Shown: positions 44,887 to 57,689, numbered from the stretch's first letter. The stretch is DNA of 64,000 nt from Lumbricus terrestris (GCA_949752735.1 OX457037.1:41487142-41551141); one strand, 5' to 3'. The notes: generated from the sequence alone by a model not told the origin. Numbers and translations are program-made.

Positions 44887-45704
44887 CCTTCTTCTCTGCC
44901 TGAGATCTGCAACATTTCGTGAAGATAATTAGTCGAGTCTAATCAGTGACAATTCTTGATTGAGACGAGGTTGCAAACAGACCAGAGCGCTGCCGCCCGT
45001 GGTATACATGCGGTGGCAGCATCATCCTCAGGGACAGGATTCCAATCCGCAGTCCTTGGTCTATCCCGTCTGTCCGTCCATTCCTCGCTCCCTCCTCCTT
45101 CAGATCGTCTCTTGTGTATCTGGTGCAAATTGGCGCTAAAGAAATTGCCGGCGTCCAAATAACCTGGATCAACATCGCACGATTATACGTGGAACCATGT
45201 GGTTAGGATACACAGCTCTCCTGAGGCACTCCTCCTCTATAGCGCTGTTGAAAAATACGCGGAGTGGCATTTTAGGCCAACTTGGAAAAGAGTGGCTGCC
45301 CTCTGCAGCCGGGGGGAGGGCGATTCAATCAACGGTACAGCCCCGTATACGCGACAGTGCATGACGCTCTGTTGATTCCATTGTTTCTTCAAAGAACAAT
45401 CAGTTGACAGATTCAGTTGACCGAGAATTACGATTTAATCGAATTTTTCGATCCGTGATATTTTTTAAATATTATTATTATTATGTGCATTGTGCAACGT
45501 TGTAGCAATATTAGAGCTTTGCGTATACAGGCATCGTACGCATGTAATAGCAGTCTACTCAAATCGTCACGAACATTTGTTAAGTCTATAGAGATAGAGA
45601 ATAATCTGTTTCGGTATATCATTAAATTCATTCGGTGCCTAACGTCTTCCTGTTTAAACCTAATTGCTCCGTAAATTACTTTCTTTGCGGACTTTTACTG
45701 CACC
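44887..45704. other. Gene-free stretch
   Basis: No gene is recognised. The overlapping 67-78-codon frames near 44939-45175 occur on both strands and lack family features. Confidence 0.45.
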
Positions 45705-45881
45705 TTCCCTCCCTCCCTCCCTCCCTCCCTCCCTCCCTCCCTCCCTCCCTCCCTCCCTCCCTCCCTCCCTCCCTCCCTCCCTCCCTCCCTCCCTCCCTCC
45801 CTCCCTCCCTCCCTCCCTCCCTCCCTCCCTCCCTCCCTCCCTCCCTCCCTCACTCCCTCCCTCCCTCCCTCCCTCCCTCAC
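45705..45881. repeat. CCCT tetranucleotide array
   Basis: About 43 CCCT units, with a CACT interruption near 45850. The minus strand is (GGGA)n, with G triplets separated by one base, a strong G-quadruplex pattern (inference). Confidence 0.95.
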
Positions 45882-47760
45882 TGCACTGCAAGAATAATAA
45901 AGGAACCCAGATTATTTCCAATAGATCTAGGTCTATATAAGCTTACCCTTGAAAATAAAACCACAGTCTGTATGACGCTGCTACCTAACAACTCTAATTG
46001 TGATTTTTCAGCAATTTAGATTTCGATTATTTCTCCATTTACAATCTTTATTCTAAGTTATAAGTTAATCGGTTCATTACCCATGATATAAGACTGAAAA
46101 ACAATGTTTAAGAAATGATTCGCTCATATCAGCATGATTTGCAAACCATTAATGAAGGGGAAGAAGATGATGTTCCAAGTCAGCACTTATAGCCTAGATG
46201 TTAATGTTAACGTGCTGCCTGGAGGTGCAAGAGATTCCCCAATACCCCATGCATGCACATAATTTTTTTCCGCATTTATATTTCACCTCCGGACAGTTAG
46301 CCTACACAACCGGAGGAAATGTCTGGTTGCCCCGATGTCTGCATGCATGGGTTGACAGCTGACGTCTGACGTTCATTAGAATGTTGCGAGTTGATAAGCC
46401 AATTAAATTGCAATCGATGTATTGTATATTCGCTATATTGGGTCTGCATATACTTACCTCAGCCTAATAAAAAAATTCTGTTAGGTTGAGGTGGACATGT
46501 GCACTGTGCAGTGTGCAGACCACATTATAGCGAATACATCTGTTGATTAGGCAGCTCATCAGTCTATAAACCGGTTAGTCTCCAAGCACACCATCCGTCC
46601 ATGTTTTCATCATCAGTGACACCAGAACCGCGCAACGGAAATTTGAAAGTGATCTCTCGCGGTTTCTGTCGCATTTCGATGCGTGCAATGTCACAGATAA
46701 GGAAATGGAGAATCACCTGAGGCTGCACAGCGGAGGGTCACCCGAGGGGCTGCCAAGCGGAGGGTCACCCGGGGCTTGGGGGAAGGGGGCACATGGTAAA
46801 CCGACTCTCCTGAAGCCAATCACTGATTTGAACACGCAACCCATGATGCGTTGATGGTACGAGGCGCTGACAAATACCGTATAGGCTGTCTTTAGGCATA
46901 GTAGCCTATATGCATAGCCACGTCCAGAAAAATACGAGAGCGTCTGATTGGGGTTGGCACGTCTTTTGGTGACGGGCTGAATTTCAATATCCACTTTCAC
47001 TACAGTTTCGACATAAAAATGAAACAGGAAAATTATCGCACTGTCATGCCTGCCATGCATTACATCTCTTCAAGTCTGTATTATGCATCCGTAATTCCGT
47101 ATACATAATTTATCTGAGCAAGTGAACATTCATACATAACACGTGTAGGCCTATACGCTTACACGCAAGTAGGCCAGCGTGTTCATTGCATATTTAGGCA
47201 TGTAGGCTGTATACATAGGCCTATGCAGTATTTACAGGCAGGCCCGCATTAAGTTAGGGGCTAAGGGTGCCGCAGCACCGGGGTTCTCAGTTTTGAGTGG
47301 CCCGAATTTGCGGAAATTATGATAATTTCTCAGCAGAAATGCGGCAACATTATAAAAATAAAGAATAAGTGCCAGTCGACCAGATGACCGAATTGTGAGG
47401 AACACCGAATTTACCAATTAGCATATATCTAAACTGATCTGTCATGGGCAGTGGTGGCTTGTGGTTACCCTTATTGTCCATCCATGCACTCCGGAAAGAC
47501 GGAAGCCATGCACTCGTTCTGGTGTCCAGGAGTCGAGGCTCTGAGCATCGTAAATGTTTCAGTGCGATGGCTTTTATATGCATACAGTATAATTGTATCA
47601 CTGAGTATCGCCTTTTGCATTAAGAACTTTTATGCACGCATGTTCGCGCATCAAATGTGTTTTGGCCGTTTTCCCAATAGACAGATTAAAGAAATGGACT
47701 TATGAATATGCACGTTTACATGATTACAGAATCATTTACAACTGTTCAATGACGTAGTTG
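45882..47760. other. Gene-free stretch
   Basis: A duplicated AGCGGAGGGTCACCCG phrase lies at 46729-46771. The phrase CAGGCCCGCATTAAG near 47239 looks like one hAT-type terminus without a partner. No gene is seen; the 115-codon minus frame at 46713-47060 spans the duplication. Confidence 0.45.
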
Positions 47761-48360
47761 AAGGTTATACTTGAATATATACAGTGATGGGAGGAGCGAC
47801 GTTTTTACAGCTGAAGGCGGTCATTACGTAGCAGTGCATTGCACTATATGTGTTCATGGTCGCTATACAGTATATACCCTCCGTTGTCGTATACCGACCG
47901 CGCCCCAGGGCGTTGTTGTTCCCTCCGACGTCGATGCCTCCAGTCGCCTCCGCCGCCTTGCCTTCCTATCTGTCGGCCATGTTGCCGAGATCTCCTCAAA
48001 GCATATTAAGGGTCGTGACCTCGTCCTTTTGTTGCAAAACCAACGAAGCTTCAAGTGAGCGGCCGACAGAGGCGGCGGAGGGCGGCGGAGTAGGAGTCAA
48101 CGGCGGTCGGTGCTGATTATAGTCGCTGTTGTTGTTGTGGCCTCCGACGCTGCCCCCCCGCTGCCGGGTCAAAAGGCGAAAGAAGGCAGCGGAGTCAGAT
48201 CGCATGAATACGAACATTAGTTCTGGTAGCCGAAGGGAACAGTCAAGACAGCGACAGAATTATATGGGTCGAGGTATAGAACTACAGACGGACGGATACA
48301 AAATAGATGTGGCTAAACAGAGACAACAAGCTGCTGCAGAGGCGTAACATTGATCTGCAG
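47761..48360. other. CpG-rich block, possible promoter or first exon
   Basis: GC and CpG content rises sharply at about 47880-48200 against AT-rich flanks. Several overlapping frames are open on both strands, none with a recognised domain. It could be a CpG-rich promoter of a gene extending outside what I can read. Confidence 0.3.
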
Positions 48361-48479
48361 TAGAAAGCGGTGGGTACGGTACCGAATTTAGCTTCACTTT
48401 CGCTACTATGAAAGAATGACATGTATAAGGGCTCCGTTTATGGGCCATGCCAAACATTGATAATAGGAATAGTAATTAA

Positions 48480-49000
48480 ACAAAGACAACATATGGTCGA
48501 TAACCATCAATAATAAATTAATTATAATGATAATAATAATGATAATAACAATAGTAACAATAATGATCATTATTATAATTAAACAAATTATGATGATATA
48601 ATACTACTACTACTAATGATAATAATAATAACAACAATTATAAAAATGATGATGATATAGGCCTAATGATTAAAAATGATGATATAGGCCCTAATGATTA
48701 AAAATAAAAATGACAACAGAAGAAGTGATGATGACGCGAAGTAATAAAATGATGACGATGATGATAATAGCCTATTAATTTTACTCATGAAATAATTATA
48801 ATAAACATTGAAAGAGATGATGCTGGCGATTAAAAATTGAAGATTATATAGTGATGATGACGCGAAGTAATAAGTTCTTAGTCGTATCGGCCCACGAACT
48901 CAATTTAAGGCTTCCCCCAGGAAAATTATATTGAACATTTTTTGCTTGATGGGATGAAAAATGGGACACTTCGTACACTCTAGTGCAAAAGGTGCGGATT
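48480..49000. repeat. AT/GAT-rich low-complexity stretch
   Basis: AATAATGATAAT-type sequence to about 48880, with a duplicated GATGATGACGCGAAGTAATA (near 48730 and 48854). Confidence 0.65.
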
Positions 49001-49059
49001 ACGGGTGACCCTCGGAACCTCTGAAAATTAAACCCACGAGGCAAGAACGCAGTTTGGGA

Positions 49060-49980
49060 AAGCAAGAGAGAGGTAGGCTATACGTAGATGGAGGAGAGCA
49101 GGGAAAGGGTTGAATTGAGGATAAAAACAAAGAATCGTGAAGATTTATGGTATAGAGATGACAGAATTCAGAGAGTTGTGCATGTGAAAAAGCGAATTAA
49201 TGAAGGGGAAGAAGATGATATAGGTAAGAAGCGAAGTAGGAGTAGAAGGAGTAGGAAAAGGATGGTAAATATAGAAATTGTGAGGTCGGAAGACGATGAG
49301 CAAAATTATTATGAGGAGGTGGAGAAGAAGGAGGCGGGGTTTGAGTATACAATGAGGAGTATAGGAGCTTAGGAGTTGGAAAAGGGGATAGGCATAGGAA
49401 GAAGATGAATATAATCATGAGAAAGAGGAGAAGCAGGCATGCAGGGTATAGGAGTATACAAGGAGTATATATATATATATATATATAGCACAATATAGGA
49501 GGAGAAGGATGGAAAGACGGAGTTAAAAGATGAGGATGAAGAAATGATGATTATTACCTGGTATAGTCTGCTGTCGGGCGATTTGAAAATGGAAGACATG
49601 CAGTATAATAGACATCATGCATGGACTGAGTGGAAGAATGTGGAAATGCATGATGTAAAACTCCATCAAAGGATGAGAAATTATACTGGGACACTGAAAG
49701 CAATGTTATGGAAATTGGAAATAGGAAAGTGCATGGAAAGTAAACAGGATAAAAGTTAGCTAAACAAAACGAGACAACGAAGGGAAGAAGACGGAGAATA
49801 AGGAATAAAAGCCGATGAAAGAAACAGAGAAACAAAGATCAGAGAAACGACGAGGGAGAATGAGAGTCTGGATGGAGACTCCTTTCGAAGAAATAATAAC
49901 GGGGGGAGACCGAGAATGACTTTATTAGACTTAGATATGAGATAATGATGAAAGGTCAGAGCAAGTCGAAGTAGAGATAG
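49060..49980 (+). other. Purine-rich block
   Basis: The plus strand is strongly A+G biased for about 900 bp (GAAGAAG, GAGGAG, AAGGAG phrases), interrupted by a TA tract (49468-49487). Plus frames of 94 codons (49088-49372) and 71 codons (49544-49759) are rich in Glu, Lys and Arg as the composition dictates. I cannot assign a protein family. Confidence 0.4.
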
Positions 49981-50040
49981 AGCCATGGAGACGACAAACC
50001 TGACTATATTATAGTCAGAGAACGAAAAGAAGATTATGTT

Positions 50041-50160
50041 ATATTATACACAACATAGTCATTACACTGTACATTGTACAATGTTATATATATAGCATTG
50101 TACAATGTTATATATATAGAATTGTACAATGTACAGTGTTGTCATATTATATTATATTAT
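50041..50160. repeat. ATTGTACAATG-centred short repeat
   Basis: ATTGTACAATGTTATATATA occurs twice and a third partial unit follows. The core ATTGTACAAT is a perfect palindrome. Confidence 0.75.
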
Positions 50161-51744
50161 ATTGCAAACGGCAGCACGCGGCGTGTATACAGCTGTTATA
50201 CGATCGGCTATCACTGCAGCAGCGCTTACAACATATGGTAATGAAATGCAAATAGCGGTGAAGGCAGATATATCTGTCTGATCTGCAGTGGATTCTAGGG
50301 TCTTTCGTTGCGTAGACGAGGAGGAGACTGCATGACTGGTGCCCTGTTAGCAGGCACCGTCGACCGGGCGTCCGTCCGTCCGTCCGCCCGCCCGTCGGTC
50401 GTCGGTCGAGCTTAAGTACCATTAAGACGGGAACAATGATTGGCCTCCTACTCCGACTCGACGCCCGATGACCCACTCGACCCTCAGCAATCGACGACGA
50501 ACGTCTGGCGGAACATGGACCAACCGACCGATCGACGACCGACTCACCGACCGATCGACCGACAAAGGCAACGATCAACCAACTTGAGTCGGATGTGATG
50601 AGCAGCATCTGAAAGTGCAGACTAACAGTATATGCTAATATCATCGTGTACGAAGGCCTCCCATCAAGTGCACCTCCCTCTTATAATAGCATAGACCATC
50701 ATCTCATGACTGTATATAGGGGCTACTATCATTGCTAACACTATTCGCACCATTGACCTCATCAGCGGTTAACGGGTTCAGCCAATCCACCAGATTTTAG
50801 GTTTCGTGCTAATTCTGTGTATTTTGCAATTATGTCCATCGGCAAAATATCCTGGCTTCGTTACTGCATGGCCCTCACGAAGATAAACGGCTGATAGTCA
50901 CATCGACCGACTGCGGCGCTATATGAATTTCAAATATAGTGTGTCATATATAAATATATATAATTGTATGTATATATAGTGTATCATATATATAGTGTGC
51001 GTGTCATATATAGTGTGTCATAGATATACTGTAAGCCAATTTCTAGCGCTCTCTCCTCCCACAATCTATTTCTTATACTGCGGGGCCTTGCGTACTGCCA
51101 TGGGAACGCTTATGAACGGTTCACCTTCTACTATATATATATAGAGGCGCTTTACAAAATGCTCAAGTACAACATATAGTTCGATAAAAAAGTTGTCATC
51201 ACACGCTTTTGGCCAAGTCTTATATTCAACCAGATGCACAGTCAAACTGATACGTTATTGGCCAAAACCGCTGCATGGAGTCGGACGATATACGACTAGA
51301 GTCACTAGACAAACATAATTCGAATGGACAACTGCATGTCTTTGCTCTCTAAACCCACTTGCTCCACTTAAATGCCTTAGCGGAATTACCGCTAAACATA
51401 TTATACGTCGTTCGTGTATAGAGAGAAGCTCCTGCAGGAAACGGCGATTAGTCTGGTCACTCATCACCATGCAGCAGAGCATACATCAAGTATAGGAAGA
51501 GAAACGACGATTGCCAATCGCTTGGGTTGGACGATGGCTCTCGAAGCCATAAGCCATACATGTATGCTGCTGCTTCAGCGTCATAAATCATCTGATGGCT
51601 GTCGTTGGTTGTATAGAATCATCCTTCATCCGTGCAGCGCCGCTTATACAATATGAAACTCTTCGTCTATATACATAATGCCTTTTCGGTTCTTGCCTTA
51701 TTCTGCATCGGTATACCATTCGGTAGCCTATATGTAATTATATA
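50161..51744. other. Gene-free stretch with a CpG-rich segment
   Basis: Segment 50330-50585 is rich in CCGT, CGAC and ACCG tetramers, similar in style to the leader upstream of the receptor. The 165-codon minus frame over it has no domain. TATAGTGTGTCATA phrases repeat at 50935-51025. Confidence 0.4.
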
Positions 51745-51752
51745 TATATATA

Positions 51753-51908
51753 CAGTGGCGTAGGCAAGGGGGGTTTCGGGGGTTAAACCCCCCATTGGCT
51801 CCGGGAAAAAGATTTTTTAAGGTTATTTTTCCATTTAAGTAAGAAAAAATAGCAAAAAACAGGGTTTCCGGTCATAAACCCCCATCAAAATTCCTGGCTA
51901 CGCCACTG
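51753..51908. mobile_element. hAT-type MITE, TIR CAGTGGCGTAG
   Basis: A 156-bp element with ends CAGTGGCGTAGGC and GGCTACGCCACTG, flanked by TATATATA on both sides. The duplication is consistent with 8 bp but lies in a TA tract, so it is less diagnostic. GGTTTCGGGGG near the left end and AAACCCCCAT near the right extend the inverted homology loosely. Confidence 0.82.
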
Positions 51909-51956
51909 TATATATATATATATATATATAGGGTGGTCATTCGTAGTATAACATAA

Positions 51957-52067
51957 ACTACGCCACTGGTTGCACTCTGTCTACAGTGCCAATCCCAAGC
52001 CTGGACAGAGGAGGAGGGCGACACTAATCATCTTTGATATGCATGCATGGAAGTGTCGTTAAACAGC
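51957..52067 (-). mobile_element. Single arm of the foldback repeat, copy 3
   Basis: Contains CGCCACTGGTTGCACTCTG, CAATCCCAAGCCTGG, GGAGGAGGGCGACACTAATC and GTGTCGTTAAACAGC, colinear with the right arm of 42004-42324. No left arm is nearby. Confidence 0.65.
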
Positions 52068-52258
52068 TAGTAAAAATTAGTATATAGCCTAACACAACAG
52101 GACGCAACGAAGTAAAAGTAAGAAAATAACAAATCAGCATTACAATAATGAAATATAGCATGAACGTAACACGTCACACGTCACACTAGCAAAGTAGGAG
52201 CATCGCGCAATATAATATATTACGACCATTGTGAATCGCACTAAGACACATCTGCGGT

Positions 52259-54458
52259 CAGGGGCGCAACCAGAACATTTTCCTGGGGGGTGCTCAGAAT
52301 TATTATTGTTGTAAGCACCGAAAGTGCGAAGCAGCGAGTGCCGAAGGCACGAAGCCAATGCCGACTATAGGGGGTCTGGAGACAGTGGAGAGCGTCGTAA
52401 GCTCCCGCAGCGGGGTATGGGGACCCAGTAACCAGCGCATTTTTACTTTTGACACCAGCTATAGAGCACGTTTCAGGTTTGCCAGCTGTATTTCTGAATG
52501 ATAAAGTCATGAAAACTTCTGAAAAACATGGTTTAGGACTTCAAAATTGTCCTTTTCCCTTTTATTTAGATAAGACAAAGGGTCTTAGGCCTGTAGCTCA
52601 CTGAGTGGAAGAACTAATAACCAGTGTTTAATCCAGCCCTTCCCCCAATAGGCTAACTAGTGTTTTGTCTATAGATCTAGTCCCTTCTCTGGTAATTTAA
52701 GGTTTCTGAGAAAAGCGAGCATCCGGAGCACGTGGCGCCGATCGAGAGGGCAGAAGCTTTTGGAGGGGATATACCCCTCCACATCAGAAATTTTCTAATT
52801 TCCACACTGAAATGGCAGCATGTTAAGCTGTCATCTAAAGCAAAATTGCTATATTAATTATTTCATTGCTGATGAGAGTGGTCTAAGCTTCAATGAATAT
52901 ACTCACAATTCTATAAAACAAATTCGGAGTTTCCACGTTTATTATGGTACCATTTTAAGATGTCCACTTAGTAAAAACAACTCTATTACTTCAGTGCTGA
53001 TAAATAAAGGAGTGATTTCAGATTTCAACATAGGACAAGCAGGGAAGGGATTTGGGCAGGGCGAATGTGCCTCCTCCCAACATAGAATTTTTTATTTCCA
53101 CACTGCAGTGGTATCATTTTAGGCTGTCATTTTAACGAAATTTATCACGATTTCATTTCTGAAAGACATGGTGTAAGAGTAAAACTTCAATGCCCCCTAC
53201 CCATTGTTAGTTATCTTGATTTCCATACGGTACTGTAATGGTAAGCTTTTAAACTGTCATCTTAATAAAATTGTTCATTTTCAATGCTGATAGTCATAGA
53301 TTTTAGTTTAAAATTTCAGAGTGTTGCCTCACAATTAAGCTTACTTAAAACTTTTGGACTTGCACAGTGCACCGTGACTTTTAAAGCTACCAATTTTTTA
53401 CATAATAACTCATGATTCTAGTGCTCAGAGACGTGATATAAGATTTCAATAAATGACCTTCCCATCGTTTAAGAATTTGTAAAAAAAAATTACACACACG
53501 GTACTGTAATGACAGCATTTTAGGCTGTCATCTTAATAAAATTGTTCATTATGGATAAACAGTGGATAACACTGCAGAAATATGTAATAATATTTATGAA
53601 ATATGTAGGACCTATTGGGGGATATAAGCATCTCCGTCTCCTTACCACAAACTTTGGGGGTTTAGAACTTCAGACTGTTGCCTCACAATTAATTAGCCTA
53701 CGTCTCCCCTATCGTCCTAAATATTCGCACATGATAGAAAGTTATGCACATAAGCAGCACGTACATTATAATATCATATAATAGTATCAAAATTATATAA
53801 TAATAATAATAAATAATAAAATTATAATTATGTAGCAGGAAATAAGATCATGGTATAATAGTTTTTATGGCAATTTATGTAGGCTAATACAATATAATAA
53901 ACAGCAACTAAAAACTATAATTTTGTGAAATATTCTGGGGAAATTTTTCATTTCTGGGCGCTTTATCCGCTGGAAATATCTAGAACCAACAAAACTGAAT
54001 AACTATATAACATTATAATACCAATTTGAAGCAAAAGAATTCTTAACTAGGCCTTAATAAAATAGCACACACAGCACTATCAGTTAAGTCGTAACATATT
54101 ATCAATAAATTGGTGAGACATAGCAATAGGCCTATAAAGGCGCAGGCATATCGCTAGCGCTTTAATAAGGATTATTCATCATTATGTAAATTCTCGAGAT
54201 CCAGACAAACTCAGGTAGACCGGCCAGCTAAACACTGAAATCTTGGGCTTTATGAACCATGAATTTGACTAAGATTATAATACAGAAGAATGAAGGACCT
54301 TGCTTCATTGTGTAATCTGAGAGACTGAAAGACCGAAATACCCCTACCCCCCCACATCCCCACAAAAACTCATCGGATTTGGAAAAATTGCGTGGGTCAC
54401 CTTTTTAGCCCTGGGGGGTGCTCAAGCACCCCCCAGCACCCCCCTGGTTGCGCCACTG
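52259..54458. mobile_element. 2.2-kb non-autonomous hAT-like element
   Basis: The ends are CAGGGGCGCAACCAG and (inverted) CTGGTTGCGCCACTG, with GGGGGGTGCT just inside each. A perfect 8-bp duplication TCTGCGGT flanks the 2200-bp element (52251-52258 and 54459-54466). No transposase can be read. The interior (about 52780-53600) is a degenerate array of about six 130-bp units, each with TTTCCACAC..., CTGTCATCTTAATAAAATTG and CAATGCTGATAG-like phrases. The 100-codon frame at 52820-53122 lies across units and is not thought coding. Confidence 0.83.
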
Positions 54459-54466
54459 TCTGCGGT

Positions 54467-55156
54467 CATTACACAACTTGCAAAGAACAGCAGCACAACA
54501 CGCTGGTGTTACGAAATGGAGTAGGCCTATGCATCCCCACCCTAATCATCGTATCCTCCCATGCATGGGAGATAAAGAGAAGATGAAAAAGCCACTTCCG
54601 CGTGTGTTTATTTCTGCAAATTAACTTCCATTAATAATTATCTTGCTTCGTTTTGAATAATGGCACTAACTGCAGTTACGTTTATTCTTACCAGATAATT
54701 TTGTTTCTTACCAGATAATTTTGTTTGCTCTGCTTTTATAAGAACACTCAGAACATTTAGAACACTTAAGAGCATTTAGAGTCACTACTAAAATTCCAGT
54801 TGCATTGCTTTGAACATTGCCTATAGGCCTACTGTAACACTTAGGAACAAATATAGAGTCACTTAAAATTTTTATTACTGCATAAATTTACTAATTAGCC
54901 TATACTCATTTTTCAATAATCGGGATAGAATGGTTTATCCTGATTTCCCCCTATAGAATGCATAGATCAATCTATGCCCGGTAGCCTGTATTTCATTTCC
55001 CGGATAGCTTTAAGGGGATAGAATATCTCGCGATACCGGCTGGACGCAGGACATATATATATGTATATATATGTATATATATATATACATGTATAATTTA
55101 TACAATTATACATGTACAAATAAATAATTATACAATTAGACGAGGCTAGACAAATG
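54467..55156. other. Gene-free stretch
   Basis: TACCAGATAATTTTGTTT is directly duplicated near 54690-54728, and a TATATG repeat lies at 55053-55090. No gene is seen. Confidence 0.45.
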
Positions 55157-55367
55157 GATCATGTCAGACCATTAGACCATGTGAGACCATGTTGGCCCAG
55201 TAGACCATGTTAGACCATGTTAAACCATTACACCTTGTTAGACCATGTTAAACCATTAAACCTTGTTAGACCATGCTGGACCATTAGACCATGTTAGACC
55301 ATGTTGGAACAGTAGACCATGCTGGACCATGTTAAACAATTAGACCATGTTAGACCATATTAGACTG
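55157..55367. repeat. 10-bp minisatellite AGACCATGTT
   Basis: About 20 degenerate units (AGACCATGTT, AAACCATTAA, GGACCATTAG) in tandem. Confidence 0.88.
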
Positions 55368-55916
55368 CAGAAGCGAAGGCGCTGAGGCAGCGGACTCGAT
55401 TCGCCGCAGACCAATCTTGCAGGTGCATTCAATTACGAAGATATATTACAAGTCCATTGTCTGCCACTGCAGTACTGTTGTCCCAATCACCGCCACCTCC
55501 GCTCCCTTCCTGCCTCTTCCCCTCTTCCAGCCCGGGTTATGTTCGAAGGCCACTCGACAGCCACATGCACATCGTCCCATTAATCATCCTCCTCCTGGAA
55601 AAATTCCGCTAATTAATTAACAACATTTCGTTGGGATGAGGGTCGCATGTATACGGAGGCGGTATATGAAAGCCCCGCTACGATTGTTTGGAGGATGAGA
55701 TTATAAAAAGGAGATTGCTGTGGGAAAGGGTTGCTGCTGCTGGTCGCTGCTGGATAGACTACAGCCGGGTGAATCTTTTATGTGTCGATAGGGAGGAGCG
55801 CTACATAAAAGCTGTGGAAATGTGAGATTGGCGACGGGAGGTTATTCGGTTCTCAGCCGAGGAGTAGTGATTCATGGAGGTCATAGAGGTCATCGTTACC
55901 AACATCGTATCGGAGT
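55368..55916. other. Gene-free stretch
   Basis: No gene is recognised. AGCGCTACATAAAAGCTG near 55797 resembles an L2/SINE tail. Confidence 0.4.
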
Positions 55917-56213
55917 GCTAATCCTCCTCCTCCTCATTCTCATCTTGCTCCTCCTCTTCCTACTCCTCCTCCTCCTCCTTCTCCTCTTGCTCCTTTTCTT
56001 CCTCCTCCTCCTTCTCCTCCTCATTCTCATTCTCATCTTCCTCCTCCTCCTCCTCCTCCTCCTCCTCCTCATTCTCATCTTCCTCCTCCTCCTCCTCCTC
56101 ATTCTCATCTTCCTTCTCCTCCTCCTCCTCATTCTCATCTTCCTCCTCCTCCTACTCATCTTGCTCCTCCTCTTCCTAATCCTACTCCTCCTCCTACTCC
56201 TCTTTCTCTTTTC
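55917..56213. repeat. TCC/TTC polypyrimidine tract with higher-order units
   Basis: CTCCTCCTCCT is repeated with interspersed ATTCTCATCTTC modules at about 30-60-bp spacing. Confidence 0.9.
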
Positions 56214-56462
56214 CTCCCTACAGTCGTTGCGTAGTTTCCATTTAACGCTTATTAATATTCATGCAAACAGACTTTTCCCAAGATGACCGACCGAACGGAA
56301 ACGTCAAATCAGACAACGAACACTAAACAAAAACAATTCATCTTACTCTACTTCAGCGATCGTCAAGTGGTCAGCATGTCCGACTGTCAGTCATAGGGTC
56401 AGGGGTCAAGCTACTACATCGGCAGTTAAGTATTAGGATTACCATTTACTTACATGTATAGC

Positions 56463-56651
56463 CAGGGTTTAAAGTGGGTGGGAACGCGTGGGAACAGCGC
56501 TTCCACTGCTCTCGAATTTCTCTGCTTGCGTTCCCACTGCTCACCATATATGGAACCCTGAAAACATGAGAGTTCCCAATAAAACTTCATCAGCGTTCCC
56601 ACTGCTCACGGTCGGCGTTCCCACTGCTCACCGAAACCACATTAACCACTG
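56463..56651. mobile_element. hAT-type MITE, TIR CAGGGTTTAAAGTG
   Basis: A 189-bp element with ends CAGGGTTTAAAGTGG and (inverted) CCACATTAACCACTG. A perfect 8-bp duplication TGTATAGC flanks it (56455-56462 and 56652-56659). GCGTTCCCACTGCTCAC is repeated three times inside. Confidence 0.85.
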
Positions 56652-56773
56652 TGTATAGCTGAAGGTCATAATGGGAGACAATACTTGGAAGCAGGCTACA
56701 CTATCAATGGACGGAGACCAGACAACGAGACAGATTATTGGACAATCGTCTTATATGTGTTGTGAATCAGATG

Positions 56774-57295
56774 ACTTAAGCCATCTAATCTCATTTGCTC
56801 CCTTAGCCATCTAATCTCCATTCTTCTAATATTTCTTAGCCGTTTAATCTCCGTTCTTCTCTTAATCATTTAGTCCATCTTCTTTTCTGAGCCATTTAAT
56901 CTATCTTTTTCTATTAACCATTTAATCTCCCTTTTTTTCTTACTCTTAGCCATGGATATAATCTCCATTCTTTTCTTAGCCATTTAATCTCCTTTCTTTT
57001 ATTAGCCATTTAATCTCCCTTCTTTTCTTAGCCATTAATCTTTCTTCTTTTCTTAGCCATTTGATCTTCCATCTCCTCTTAGCCATTTAATCTCCCATCT
57101 CCTCTTAGCCATTTAATCTCCCATCTCCTCTTAACCATTTAATCTCCCATCTTCTCTTAACCATTGTATCTTCATTCCTCTCTTGGCCATTCATCTCCTA
57201 TCTTTTCTTCAGGCATTTAATTAATCTCTATTCTTCACTTAGCCATTATTATTCTAATCAACCTTCTTCTCTTAGCCATTTGAATTCTCTTCTTT
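56774..57295. repeat. 28-bp minisatellite TCTTAGCCATTTAATCTCC
   Basis: About 18 diverged units of roughly 28 bp: TCTTAGCCATTTAATCTCC followed by a variable T/C-rich spacer. Confidence 0.88.
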
Positions 57296-57689
57296 TTCGA
57301 CTAGTTTTAATCTCTCATCTTGTCCATTACTTCAATATATTATGTTGCCTTGAGTTATAAAAACGAAATGCCAGTGCATGCACAAAGTCGTCTGCAGTTA
57401 GATGCTTCATAACACTGTATATATCGACTGGTTTTAACATAAGTATAATGGTGAATGTCTGTTGCATTTGGTTGTTAATTTTTTCACGCTAATAGACCTA
57501 CCTGCATAGTACCTTTTATTTCACCGATGCTTTAAATACTGACTAACCGCATTCTCAGTTATTTTAACTACGGCCTACAATATAAAAGTAGCTGCAAAGC
57601 TTTTGCCAAGTTATCAAGATTGCGGAAGATTTTGTTCTTCAAGCAGTCAACAATAATTAGTATTTTATTTCATTTTATTTATTTCTCCA
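57296..57689. other. Gene-free stretch
   Basis: AT-rich; nothing recognised. Confidence 0.4.
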
